DNA from: a virus
Length of the DNA stretch: 21,889 nucleotides
Virus record (IMG/VR): IMGVR_UViG_3300008517_000263
Coordinates: 1-21,889 of that record
Direction: 5' to 3' (one strand)
Numbering within the stretch: position 1 is the stretch's first letter; each line of letters begins with the position of its first letter. Made by a program: the position numbers and the translations under genes. Below are positions 6,783 to 15,677 of this stretch, one piece after another. The notes beneath the pieces were generated by a model. It was not told the origin of the DNA. It ran no database searches and was given only the letters and a program-made list of their open reading frames with translations.

Positions 6783-7472
6783 CTATATGGTCTTAAAAGC
6801 ACTACCAGCAACCAAAATCCAGCACTTCCCTACGTTATCCGCTGCTGTAACAACAGCCCTGACATAGCGTTTGGTAGTAGTGAATCTCACTACATGGACA
6901 CCAGGCTGGTCTTGGTCTACAGGTACTCCTACTACTCCAGCCTTACCCTGAGTAGCAACACCTGTTCCAGATGTGGCAGTGAGTGTATCCCCTTCAGTAC
7001 CATACACATCAGCACTGTCCTGCATCTCAACCAATATGTCACCAATTCCACCAATGGTTTTGAGAGCCTCATCAAAGGCTACAATCAGACCAGTAGCTCC
7101 ATCAGTGGTTGCTGTTAGCACTCTGGGAGTAGTAGCATCAGCAGCTACAAAACCTGTAGTAGCAGTACACTTTGGCAGTCTAATCAGATGACTACGAAGG
7201 ACTTTGGACTGGGCTATGGTTTCCCAATTCCTGTCTAGCTCATCAGACTCCTGAATAGCTACAGTAGTCTCATCACTGTAAGCATCAGAATCAGCCTTCT
7301 CAGTCATAACAATAACTGCAGCTAGTCCCTTCGCACCTGTCTCCTTAATCTCAACTACTGCATTACCATCGGAATTAGCAGTCTTTGAGATAGGGGCAGC
7401 ATCACTCTCATCAGTGTCAACCAGAGCACCACTGTATAACCCTTTCAAAATTAACTGTGCATCAAAAGGCAT
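6783..7472 (-). CDS. Probable capsid decoration or minor head protein, 229 residues
   Basis: The gene lies directly downstream of the major capsid gene, the usual place for a head decoration or cement protein. The start MPFDAQLILKGLYSG, a middle of the form VAIQESDELDRNWETIAQ and the final RFTTTKRYVRAVVTAADN recall a family of small phage proteins that follow HK97-type capsid genes. There are alternating beta strands throughout, and a Gly/Ala/Thr-rich insert at about 165-185. No membrane segment, signal peptide or catalytic motif is seen. GGAGGG is eight bases upstream of ATG. The role is inferred mainly from position and family resemblance. Confidence 0.65.
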   Translation of the reverse strand: MPFDAQLILKGLYSGALVDTDESDAAPISKTANSDGNAVVEIKETGAKGLAAVIVMTEKADSDAYSDETTVAIQESDELDRNWETIAQSKVLRSHLIRLPKCTATTGFVAADATTPRVLTATTDGATGLIVAFDEALKTIGGIGDILVEMQDSADVYGTEGDTLTATSGTGVATQGKAGVVGVPVDQDQPGVHVVRFTTTKRYVRAVVTAADNVGKCWILVAGSAFKTI

Positions 7473-7501
7473 CTTATCATCCCTCCTTTTCCTTATTTAT
7501 C

Positions 7502-8479
7502 CTATGTGGAAGCATCAGGTATAATTCCATACATCCTACCTATGCTTCGTGGGTCAACAGTCGCCAAACCTAAGTTCCAATCAACCCTGGTTCGGAACAC
7601 TGGTTTGCTCTCTAGCTCACCAAGGTCACGCACTTCAAGAGGGTACTCCTGAATACCCCAAGTCATGTCACCTATACCAAGCTTGATTGCATAGATGCTG
7701 GTGTGTTCATCACTAGCAGCCTCACCATTCACATCCTCAGTGGACAAGATGATGTCAGTAAGCTGGTCAGCTTTTGTACCAATATCAACGAGCCGAGCTC
7801 CCAGGTACAGGTCTATAACTCGGTCAAACATATCTTTGGTAGTGTCAAGCAACTTCTCCCTTCTGAGTAGTGACCTCACAGCCAGAAGTGTTTTAGAATT
7901 CATAAGCAGGTAATCAGGTTTATGTCCCTTGATGTTATAGATTAGCTTATCCAAACTCTCAAGGAACAGGTGAGACTCAGCCGAAGACAGTAACATACCA
8001 TCACCAGCAGTAGTTCCACATAGAATCTTTTGGTTGGTGAAACCAGCAGCATAGACAGCATCAACCCTCTCCTTCAAACCCTTGAATTCCTCAGGGTCAG
8101 AAGTAGGGTCTCCATTGATGAATTTGTCATTGAAGCTGTAGGCAACTGCCTTGAGCATAAGAGTTTGCTGAATTGCTCTGGCATCAGCAATAGTATTCTT
8201 AGCTCTGGCAATGGCGATGTCAGTATCAATATCCGCTCCCATAAGGGAGATATTCTCAGTCGCTTGTTCAAAATGACCAGTTGACTCAGTATACCCTTCA
8301 TTAACTTTCCTGAAGCCAACACTAGGCAGGTCTTTTACCTTCACTACTGAGGTAGCCAACTGACCAATAGTTTCCCAAGGGACTATCTCCATCAGGTTGG
8401 ATTCCATTATAAGCGTGTCAATGACTGATTTCCGCAAAGGGTCAGTTTCAATCTTTGACAGTTCTGCTAAAGTCCACAT
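7502..8479 (-). CDS. Major capsid protein, HK97-fold type, 325 residues
   Basis: The protein forms the phage head shell. The start MWTLAELSKIETDPLRKSVI, the NEGYTESTGHFEQATENISL segment (residues about 60-80), the DTDIAIARA and KAVAYSFNDKFINGD segments (about 87-125) and the KGHKPDYLLMNSKTL segment (about 185-200) match the N-arm, E-loop and backbone helix order of a HK97-type capsid family I recognise in environmental phages. The C-terminal FRTRVDWNLGLATVDPRSI is also typical. Length is normal for the family without a fused protease domain. GGAGG lies nine bases upstream. It follows the scaffold gene by 18 bases, and a consensus promoter (9016-9045) lies upstream of both. No separate prohead protease is visible nearby. 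Confidence 0.88.
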   Translation of the reverse strand: MWTLAELSKIETDPLRKSVIDTLIMESNLMEIVPWETIGQLATSVVKVKDLPSVGFRKVNEGYTESTGHFEQATENISLMGADIDTDIAIARAKNTIADARAIQQTLMLKAVAYSFNDKFINGDPTSDPEEFKGLKERVDAVYAAGFTNQKILCGTTAGDGMLLSSAESHLFLESLDKLIYNIKGHKPDYLLMNSKTLLAVRSLLRREKLLDTTKDMFDRVIDLYLGARLVDIGTKADQLTDIILSTEDVNGEAASDEHTSIYAIKLGIGDMTWGIQEYPLEVRDLGELESKPVFRTRVDWNLGLATVDPRSIGRMYGIIPDAST

Positions 8480-8497
8480 GTTTTCTATCCTCCTTCA

Positions 8498-8974
8498 TTA
8501 TTTCTTTTCATAAGCTGTACGAGCTAAGTCCATTGGACTTCTGCCCTGTAAGTTTCCACCTCCACCTCCACCTCCAAGGTCAGGTAGGGGTTTTCTGTCC
8601 CCAATATATTTAAGTGCCACTCGCATCTCTGTCTCTGACATGGCTTTAATCTCTTCCTCAGGAACACCCTTAGCTTTAAGGGAATCCCTCAGCTCAGAAG
8701 CAGACTTCTCTTTGATTTTGTTGAGTTCTTCAGAGGACTCTTGGTTCTTGGTTTTCTCCTTCTCAAGTTCCTCCTTAATCTTGTTGAACTCTTCTGGATT
8801 GGGGGCATTTTTCAGTTGCTCTTCAAGGTTTGTGACCTTTCCCCTTTCGGTAGTTAGCTTGCCACCAAGACTTTCCTTGATGCCAACATACTTACTCCAA
8901 GGGACTGTTTCTGGGTACTTTCCATCCTTATCAGGCTGGATTTCCTCCACATCGTCTTTACCTTCTTCAGACAT
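8498..8974 (-). CDS. Capsid scaffolding-like protein, 158 residues
   Basis: The protein is short, very acidic at the N-terminus and strongly helical: residues about 40-115 are a continuous charged coiled coil rich in E and K. A seven-glycine linker (near residue 135) joins this to a C-terminal basic helix, SPMDLARTAYEKK, the usual form of a capsid-binding tail. This organisation, and the position immediately before the major capsid gene, are those of phage scaffold proteins that shape the procapsid and then leave. GGAGG lies eleven bases upstream of the ATG. It is the first gene after the strongest promoter in the window. No protease domain is fused. Confidence 0.8.
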   Translation of the reverse strand: MSEEGKDDVEEIQPDKDGKYPETVPWSKYVGIKESLGGKLTTERGKVTNLEEQLKNAPNPEEFNKIKEELEKEKTKNQESSEELNKIKEKSASELRDSLKAKGVPEEEIKAMSETEMRVALKYIGDRKPLPDLGGGGGGGNLQGRSPMDLARTAYEKK

Positions 8975-9015
8975 GTTGTTTCTTTCCTCCTTATTTAATT
9001 GTTAATACAGTTATA

Positions 9016-9045
9016 ATTATAATATGGGGTTCAGATTTTTGTCAA
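9016..9045 (-). promoter_or_regulatory. Consensus sigma-70-type promoter for scaffold and capsid genes
   Basis: On the minus strand TTGACA (9045-9040) and TATAAT (9021-9016) are both perfect consensus hexamers with an 18-base spacer. The -35 lies just after the stop codon of the giant gene. Predicted transcription starts near 9009, about 35 bases before the scaffold ATG. It would boost the most abundant virion proteins above the rest of the late operon. Confidence 0.8.
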
Positions 9046-9049
9046 GCCC

Positions 9050-12000
9050 TCATTCTGGTAATAGTTTATAGAAGTCAGGTATTTCAGGTAAACCCTTACT
9101 ATGCCAACGTGGATGCTCATTTAATTTAAACATCACAAACAACTTCTCTATTTCAGCCTTACCCTCAACAGACCTTGGGGCTTGAACTTTCTCCCAAAAG
9201 ACTAAGGAAGCATCAACATAAGGATTAGCTATTCTGTAGTCTGCCCTATCCTTCTCAGGAGTATTGTAGTACTCAGTCCACATGTACTCACAATGTACCC
9301 TGAATCTTGCTAGCTCTGGAAAGGCTAGGGACTCATCCATTACTTGCCATAAGGGTAACTCTTCCTTTTTAATCATGAGTAGGAAGTCTGTCCCATAATC
9401 ACGAAGGGTATACCACTTACCTTCGTCACTTGTTCCTAGTTTCCCCTCCATCTCATCAAGCTCTTTGAGGACAGCATCAGTTGTTGGCTCTCCCCCTTCA
9501 AGTCTTGTACGCCTGTATTCCTCACCCCCCCTTGTAGAATAGACACTGACAAAGATAGCTTTAAGCCATTCATCTGGCTCTACGTCAAACATCTTATCCC
9601 CTGCTACATCTCTTACTTCACCATCAATTAAAGCTGTCATACCTTCAAGAGTTCGTACAGCCTGTACACCTCCAGGAAGGTGATACCTGATGAACCAATT
9701 TCTCAGGTCAGTCCAATCACCATATTCAAAGTAGATACCTCTTGCCCTGTTGAACTCACTGACATATCTTAGAGGCATAGGATAATTCCAAGGATTGTAA
9801 GGCTCTACACCAGCCATTAGAATAGACACCATAGGAATAAAGGAAGTTGGTTGCCAAGGTTTCCTGTCAATACCAAGCTCTCCTATAATATTGAAAACAT
9901 AGATTGCTGCAAAGAAGGAAAGAAAATTTCTCATCCTGTTACGAGCCAAAGCTTTACCTTCTGCAGTGTTAGCAGCTACAGTCTCATAAGTACCAGCTTT
10001 AAGGAACTTGAATCCTAACATTTCTGTTTGGGAGTTCATAGCCTCAAAACAGAACGTTTGGAAGGGGAAAAGTGCTCCTATCTCCTTTGACCTAAGAACA
10101 CCAGGAACATTTTGAAGATTATACATAGACTGGGTTTTAGCTCCAGCATCAGAAGCAAAGTCAATCAAATCCCTACCTGTAAGACCAAGTTGCTGACCTT
10201 TAAGATAACCTGCATAACAAGATAGACCAGTGACATTATTCTCTATTATTCTGGTAAGGAAGTTCATAGCTTCTTCCACTGTTTCAAGATTTGACCTTTG
10301 TATCTTTTCTGTCTTAGATATAGTTGTCCCTAAGTCCTGATAGAGAAGAGAACCTATACGCCTTTGTTTAATAATATGGGAATACATATTCTCCTGTACT
10401 AAACTTTTCACATCTTTACTCCATAAGAACTTAGTAGCTGCAATAGTATTCCTCATACCATATTGCTCCACAGTTAAGGCTATTGAAGATGTCTGAACAA
10501 ACAAGTTCCATGACCAGTTCAATGGAAAGACAGCAGTAGTCAGTCTTCTTCTAAGCCAGATTATTGGTCTCATTGCAAAGACAAAAGGAGTCTTATGAAT
10601 AGCCTTAGAAACAAAGTTCATTGAACCTGCATAGCTTTCTGATACCCAATCCATCACCCACCTAGCAAAGCGTGGAGCACTCTTCTCAATAAGGGGAATA
10701 TAGGATTTGGTATTCTGGATTACAGGTGTAAAGAACATATCCTTGCAAGCTGCCTCTGAATAGTCAGCAAATAACTTCCTTACATCCTTAATCTTAGTAT
10801 AGCCTTGTAAACCTCCTTCTCTTTCCTTAGCATGAGGGACAAAAGGCTCTGAAGGTTTAATAAAATCTGGTGTAGTAGCAGGGTCTCTAACAAAATCTGG
10901 TCTCAGCTTACCATCATAGAAGACACCTATCATCTTACTCCAGATGTTAGGCTCATAAGCCCACTTAACATAGCTATCATGGTAAGGAATAGGCTCTAAG
11001 CCATACTTAACCCTGAAAGCATTCTGTTGGGTAACTAGCTCATCCCAAACCATCCTAAGTCCCTTAGCCCAATCAATCATAACATTCTGGTTAGCCTTAC
11101 TGTAGCTACCAATAATACTCTGTATCTCCTCCATTGCCATCAGGTCTTCATTACTTACACCAACAAACTCTTGTTTAAAGTTATTCATTAAGCCCCAAGT
11201 AGCCTCATTGAACTTCTTCTTTGCTGCAGGACTAAGAAAGCCAGGTCTTAGCTTATCAAGCCCAGTAGACCTTTCTAATTTAAGATATTCACCAATATTC
11301 ACACCATGAGTATTTAGATAAGCCATAGTTGCTCTCTCAGCTACACGAAGTATTCTCCTTCTAGCTATACCACCAAACTTACCCCAATCAGCATAGCCAA
11401 AGGCTCTGATAGTATCCATCCGATTGAAGTTACCTTCACGAGTATCTTGGAACTTAGCATCAGAAATATTCTCAGTTATGTATTTTTCATTGTATTCTTT
11501 TATATTGTCAGGCATCATTCTAAGGGCTTCATTCAAATCCCCATGATGCCAAGCTGCAGTGAAAGCCCTATCAATATCATTCTCAACATCTGCATAGAAG
11601 AAGTGTTTATCCATGTCCCTCACAGCTTTTTCGGAACTTCTGGCTATCTCATCTAAGGTAACAGTACTTTCTGAATAGCCTTTAACAGTCTCTGATTGTT
11701 CCTGGGCTACTTCCATATCTATTTCCTCAGCACTGAGTATGCTCTCTAAGTCAGCAGTAGTAACTATTTCAATTGTTGGGTGTCTCCTAAGCCATTCTTG
11801 TGCTGCAAAATCCTGAGCACCATTCTCCATTAGGGAGTCAGGAAGCCTGTTTTCCAAAAGTATACGTTCTTTATTGTGTATATCCATTTGAGCTATCAAT
11901 TGTTCATCACTAACATTTGATAATAAATTGCGAGCTTCTGTATCTGCTGCTTTTTCCTTTTCAGTTTGTCTTGTTATTGCTGCTGAATCCTTTTTATTTA

Positions 12001-15000
12001 CAACAAGGTCAAACTCTTTGGTAGACATCCTCACACCTTCCTGCAAAGCATGCAACTTTTCAGCTAACCCTTCATCCATTAGAACTTCTGTTGAGGACTC
12101 AACTACATCCTCCTTTACAAAGGACTTGACCTCAGGAGCTGGAGTATTCATAAGGGTCTCCCTTTGTTCCTTAGTGAACTGTCCCCAACCTGCATTAACC
12201 ATATCTGCAGATATTCCTGCCTGGTGAATCCAAGCTGCCCTCTCAGCTAAAGAAACTGTATTCCACTTAGCTTGTGTCATACTAGCTTCAAAAGCACGAC
12301 CATAGAGAGCCTCTATACCTCTAAGATGTTCAACTGTTATAATTTCTCCCCTCCCTGAGAAGAAAGAACCAAAATCACTGGCAAACATTTCCTCTGTCTC
12401 TTTGAACCATTCACTATAACCATAAAGGTAATCTTTCTCAAACTCTCCTTTATATTCAGGATGCTCCTCTAACATCTTCCCTATCTCAACTTTTATCTTG
12501 GCTACAACTTCTTTACCTGCATAAACTTCCCATAAGACATAGTTTCCCTCATTTATATCTATAGAGGAAAGGCTATGAGCTATCTCATGATAGAGAGTAT
12601 AATCAGAAACCTCAGTAGAACGAAACTCAAGAGCTTTCTGTCTTGGGTTAAACTGAGCTTCATATAGTTTTAATCTAGCATTTACTTTGACCTCTCTAAC
12701 ATCTATCCTTACAACATCTTGTAGGTTCACAAGAGCTGCTTTTATCCTTTCTCTGAGTTCTAGAGGAACATTCTTATGAAATTTAATATCCTCTACAAGA
12801 GTAATCTTGGTAGGAACAACCTTCTCACCTGCAAGAACTCTTTCTCTGGTAGTTACAGCCTCCTCAAGCTTCTTGAGGTTTGATTTGAAAGGTTCTATTC
12901 CTTGCTGTGCTAAAGCATAGGCATTATCAATGGAGATGAAACCCATCTTGCCATCTTTAGTCATAACAGCAACAGTACCCTCAGTAAGAGTTAGAGAACC
13001 ATCTTTCTCTCTCACTAGAGAATCTAAATTCTCTACATCAAATATCAAAGCATAACCCTTCAAATCAGAAGTTGGTTTGAGAGACACTTGCTGTTTCCCT
13101 TCTACAGTTCTTAGGATTCCAACTTCAAGAGCTTTCCCTTTAACCACCTTAGTTACAGGAATTTCCTTCAACCTACCATTAATTTGGTTTCTCCTGTCTT
13201 TAAGACCTGTAATAAGAGTTCTAAGATTGCTCATATTGTTCTGGGCTTCCTCTACCTCCCAAGCTGTTACCCCTTCCCTCTTTGCCCTCTCTGAATGAAT
13301 ATTATAGGAATCTTGGGCAGATTTAATTTGGAGGTCAATATCTTTCAGTTTATTCTGGAGAAAAACTATCTCTTTGTCATAGACCCTTGCTGCAGGATTC
13401 TTAATCTGCTTATTAAAAGTTCTTTCCCTCACTATATCTACCACTTGAGTCAATAAACCTTTTCCTTCCTCAGTTTCTGAAAATTTATCCATAGCTATAG
13501 CAGTAGAATATTTATTAGCTTGGGATTCTGAAGCACCTACGTTCAAAGCCTCTATATTAGCTTCAGCCTTATCCCTTTCAAACTTTGTCTTTTGGTCAGG
13601 AGTCATGTAATTCTGAGTCTCATAAAGACTGGTACTTATCATATCACCACCTATACCCATTCCAGCCCCCATAAGAAAGCCTAAAGATGTAGCAAGTTGC
13701 ATTTCTGAATCAAATCTCCAAGGATGGGGGTCTCCTTTAGCCTCACGAACAAGAGCTGTCTGGTATGACTCTTCAAAACCTTGAGTAGTACCCTCTACCA
13801 TAACTTTACCACCAACCCAAGTTACACGAAGAAAACCCTTAGAAATAGCACTAGAAGCAGTTTTAAAAGGAGTGGGAATAGGAGCTAGAGCTACTGCTAT
13901 CTGAGCAGAATCAAGACCAGCTAACTTCATATTACCCCAGAACACATGGTCAGCCCCCTCTCTTGAATACAGTATATCTCCTGTTTCTACCTTGAGTTCA
14001 TCATAAGCTCCACCTGCTTCCAAACCAGATTCCATCAACCTTCCTGTAATACCTGCTGTGGTACTACCAAGCAAGTGAGATAAAATAGTCCTACCAGAAG
14101 CCCCTATACCAATACGAGATAGGGATGTTAGGGGAACAGCAGCCCCAGCTCTCCAACCGATAAGAGCAACAAACATTGCAGTAAGGGCAAAGGGAAGTGT
14201 CTTTGTAGCTTGCTCAAGAATAAACATCCATCTTCCAGTTGACCAATATTTTGGGTTATATAACCATTCCCAAGTAAACTCATTAGCATCAATCCTTGGA
14301 ACATAAGCTACTTGCATCCTCCCTGCCTCATTATGAAGAACATCAGCTACTCCACCTTCACCTAACCATCTTTCAACAGCCCCACCAGTCATAGCAAGAA
14401 CATCCCCCCAACCTGCATATAAAGCTCTCTGCAGTCTTGTTGGGAAATCACCTTCTGGCATCTCTCCTTTCCATAATTGCCTATACATCTCCAACCAGTC
14501 ATCATCTATTTTATCAGGAGGGAGTCTCCCCCCCATTTGATATTTAGAAATCCATTCTTTCAAAGCTGAATCACTGCCATCACAAAGTTGGAGTGCTTTT
14601 ATAGCCTCATCGGAAATATGAGGACTATTAAGAACAAAACGAACTCTATCCCCATAGTTATCAGAAGTAGCAGTTGGCTGGTCTGCTATAAATTCATCAG
14701 CAACTGTCATGGCAATCCATCTTCCTGTCTTTGGGTCTATATTAGCTATCTTCATTCCTTCATAATAGAATCCATCTTCCCTCTTTGTTACAGGAATGGA
14801 AGAACCATCTTCAGTCGTCATAACATAAGGAGTTCCCTCAGCCTTTCTCTCCCCCATCATAACCTCTTCAAGAAGCTTAATATCATCTTCAATATTACCA
14901 GTTGGGAGAATACCCCTTTCCCACAACTCCTTCCATATCTTATCTTGAGCTAGTTGCTCTGGACTTACATCTATATCTTTTGGAGGATAAGCCTGTTGTA

Positions 15001-15673
15001 AAGCAGTACCTAGTTGCTCTACATTTTTGGAGAAAGCTACTGTTGACATGATGAACCTTGGGTCTACAGAGGGAGCTATGATGTTAAACTGAGCCATTAG
15101 CTCCTCTAGGGTTTCAGGAGATGGAAAAGGAGCACCTTCAGGTATACCCTCTTTAGCTAACTTTGTAGCATAATCAAGAAACCACTGTCGTTCATCATCA
15201 GTAAGATTAAGGCTGTCTGCTCTCCCAGGATTAAGGTCTGGAATTAGCTCATAAAGTTGAGCCTCTTCCCCAGTAAGCTTACCCAATAAGGATAAGGCTT
15301 CCATGTGTTCCTTGATTCTTGGTAAGTTCTTAGCTATCTGCTCCCTTCTTTGGAGTTCCCTTAGCTCTGATTCTGTCTGGGCTTTCATCCTGTCAGCCAT
15401 CTCAGGAGTAAAACCTACCTCAAGCCAAGGAGTAAATCTCTCAAGAGTTCTGGCTCTTTCCGTACCAAACCATTCAGGAAGATAAGCTACCTCACCTACT
15501 CTTCTCAAACCTCTTTCCCAAGCTGGTTTAGCTTCCCAAGCCTCAGGAGCAAAGTGAGTACCATAAGCCTCATGAAGAGCTTCAACTTCCTTCTTGAGTT
15601 GTTTCCTTCTCTCAATATCGGCTTCTGAATACAAGTCAGGGAACTTAGCTATTGGTTCTTTATTATCAGCCAT
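9050..15673 (-). CDS. Giant polyvalent virion protein with HExxH metalloprotease motif, 2207 residues
   Basis: Residues 1-430 are mostly helical and charged. A hydrophobic region around 485-515, more small-residue/glycine stretches to about 560, and another near 655-675 could insert in membranes. Residues about 765-836 are a coiled coil. Residues about 955-1110 look like a zinc metalloprotease: H1029-E-I-A-H1033 plus a downstream ETEEMFASDF with E1095 as a likely third ligand. The C-terminal 600 residues (helical, with WNLFVQTSSIAL and ALFPFQTF segments and a hydrophobic helix near 1910-1930) resemble the conserved tail of large polyvalent phage proteins. It lies between portal and scaffold, where ejected internal head proteins can be encoded. 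I infer that it is packaged and enters the cell with the DNA, perhaps helping to form a channel. AGAGG is seven bases before ATG. Confidence 0.7.
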   Translation of the reverse strand: MADNKEPIAKFPDLYSEADIERRKQLKKEVEALHEAYGTHFAPEAWEAKPAWERGLRRVGEVAYLPEWFGTERARTLERFTPWLEVGFTPEMADRMKAQTESELRELQRREQIAKNLPRIKEHMEALSLLGKLTGEEAQLYELIPDLNPGRADSLNLTDDERQWFLDYATKLAKEGIPEGAPFPSPETLEELMAQFNIIAPSVDPRFIMSTVAFSKNVEQLGTALQQAYPPKDIDVSPEQLAQDKIWKELWERGILPTGNIEDDIKLLEEVMMGERKAEGTPYVMTTEDGSSIPVTKREDGFYYEGMKIANIDPKTGRWIAMTVADEFIADQPTATSDNYGDRVRFVLNSPHISDEAIKALQLCDGSDSALKEWISKYQMGGRLPPDKIDDDWLEMYRQLWKGEMPEGDFPTRLQRALYAGWGDVLAMTGGAVERWLGEGGVADVLHNEAGRMQVAYVPRIDANEFTWEWLYNPKYWSTGRWMFILEQATKTLPFALTAMFVALIGWRAGAAVPLTSLSRIGIGASGRTILSHLLGSTTAGITGRLMESGLEAGGAYDELKVETGDILYSREGADHVFWGNMKLAGLDSAQIAVALAPIPTPFKTASSAISKGFLRVTWVGGKVMVEGTTQGFEESYQTALVREAKGDPHPWRFDSEMQLATSLGFLMGAGMGIGGDMISTSLYETQNYMTPDQKTKFERDKAEANIEALNVGASESQANKYSTAIAMDKFSETEEGKGLLTQVVDIVRERTFNKQIKNPAARVYDKEIVFLQNKLKDIDLQIKSAQDSYNIHSERAKREGVTAWEVEEAQNNMSNLRTLITGLKDRRNQINGRLKEIPVTKVVKGKALEVGILRTVEGKQQVSLKPTSDLKGYALIFDVENLDSLVREKDGSLTLTEGTVAVMTKDGKMGFISIDNAYALAQQGIEPFKSNLKKLEEAVTTRERVLAGEKVVPTKITLVEDIKFHKNVPLELRERIKAALVNLQDVVRIDVREVKVNARLKLYEAQFNPRQKALEFRSTEVSDYTLYHEIAHSLSSIDINEGNYVLWEVYAGKEVVAKIKVEIGKMLEEHPEYKGEFEKDYLYGYSEWFKETEEMFASDFGSFFSGRGEIITVEHLRGIEALYGRAFEASMTQAKWNTVSLAERAAWIHQAGISADMVNAGWGQFTKEQRETLMNTPAPEVKSFVKEDVVESSTEVLMDEGLAEKLHALQEGVRMSTKEFDLVVNKKDSAAITRQTEKEKAADTEARNLLSNVSDEQLIAQMDIHNKERILLENRLPDSLMENGAQDFAAQEWLRRHPTIEIVTTADLESILSAEEIDMEVAQEQSETVKGYSESTVTLDEIARSSEKAVRDMDKHFFYADVENDIDRAFTAAWHHGDLNEALRMMPDNIKEYNEKYITENISDAKFQDTREGNFNRMDTIRAFGYADWGKFGGIARRRILRVAERATMAYLNTHGVNIGEYLKLERSTGLDKLRPGFLSPAAKKKFNEATWGLMNNFKQEFVGVSNEDLMAMEEIQSIIGSYSKANQNVMIDWAKGLRMVWDELVTQQNAFRVKYGLEPIPYHDSYVKWAYEPNIWSKMIGVFYDGKLRPDFVRDPATTPDFIKPSEPFVPHAKEREGGLQGYTKIKDVRKLFADYSEAACKDMFFTPVIQNTKSYIPLIEKSAPRFARWVMDWVSESYAGSMNFVSKAIHKTPFVFAMRPIIWLRRRLTTAVFPLNWSWNLFVQTSSIALTVEQYGMRNTIAATKFLWSKDVKSLVQENMYSHIIKQRRIGSLLYQDLGTTISKTEKIQRSNLETVEEAMNFLTRIIENNVTGLSCYAGYLKGQQLGLTGRDLIDFASDAGAKTQSMYNLQNVPGVLRSKEIGALFPFQTFCFEAMNSQTEMLGFKFLKAGTYETVAANTAEGKALARNRMRNFLSFFAAIYVFNIIGELGIDRKPWQPTSFIPMVSILMAGVEPYNPWNYPMPLRYVSEFNRARGIYFEYGDWTDLRNWFIRYHLPGGVQAVRTLEGMTALIDGEVRDVAGDKMFDVEPDEWLKAIFVSVYSTRGGEEYRRTRLEGGEPTTDAVLKELDEMEGKLGTSDEGKWYTLRDYGTDFLLMIKKEELPLWQVMDESLAFPELARFRVHCEYMWTEYYNTPEKDRADYRIANPYVDASLVFWEKVQAPRSVEGKAEIEKLFVMFKLNEHPRWHSKGLPEIPDFYKLLPE

Positions 15674-15677
15674 CTTA

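Noticed and set aside
8074-8322. 82-codon minus-strand frame inside the capsid gene
   Set aside because: It lies wholly inside the well-supported major capsid gene in another frame, with no ribosome binding site of its own and no recognisable protein pattern.
14588-14953. Plus-strand open frames opposite the giant gene (this and several others, 60-121 codons)
   Set aside because: All lie antisense to a continuous 2207-codon gene, with no plus-strand promoter or ribosome binding site, and their residues are typical of antisense noise.
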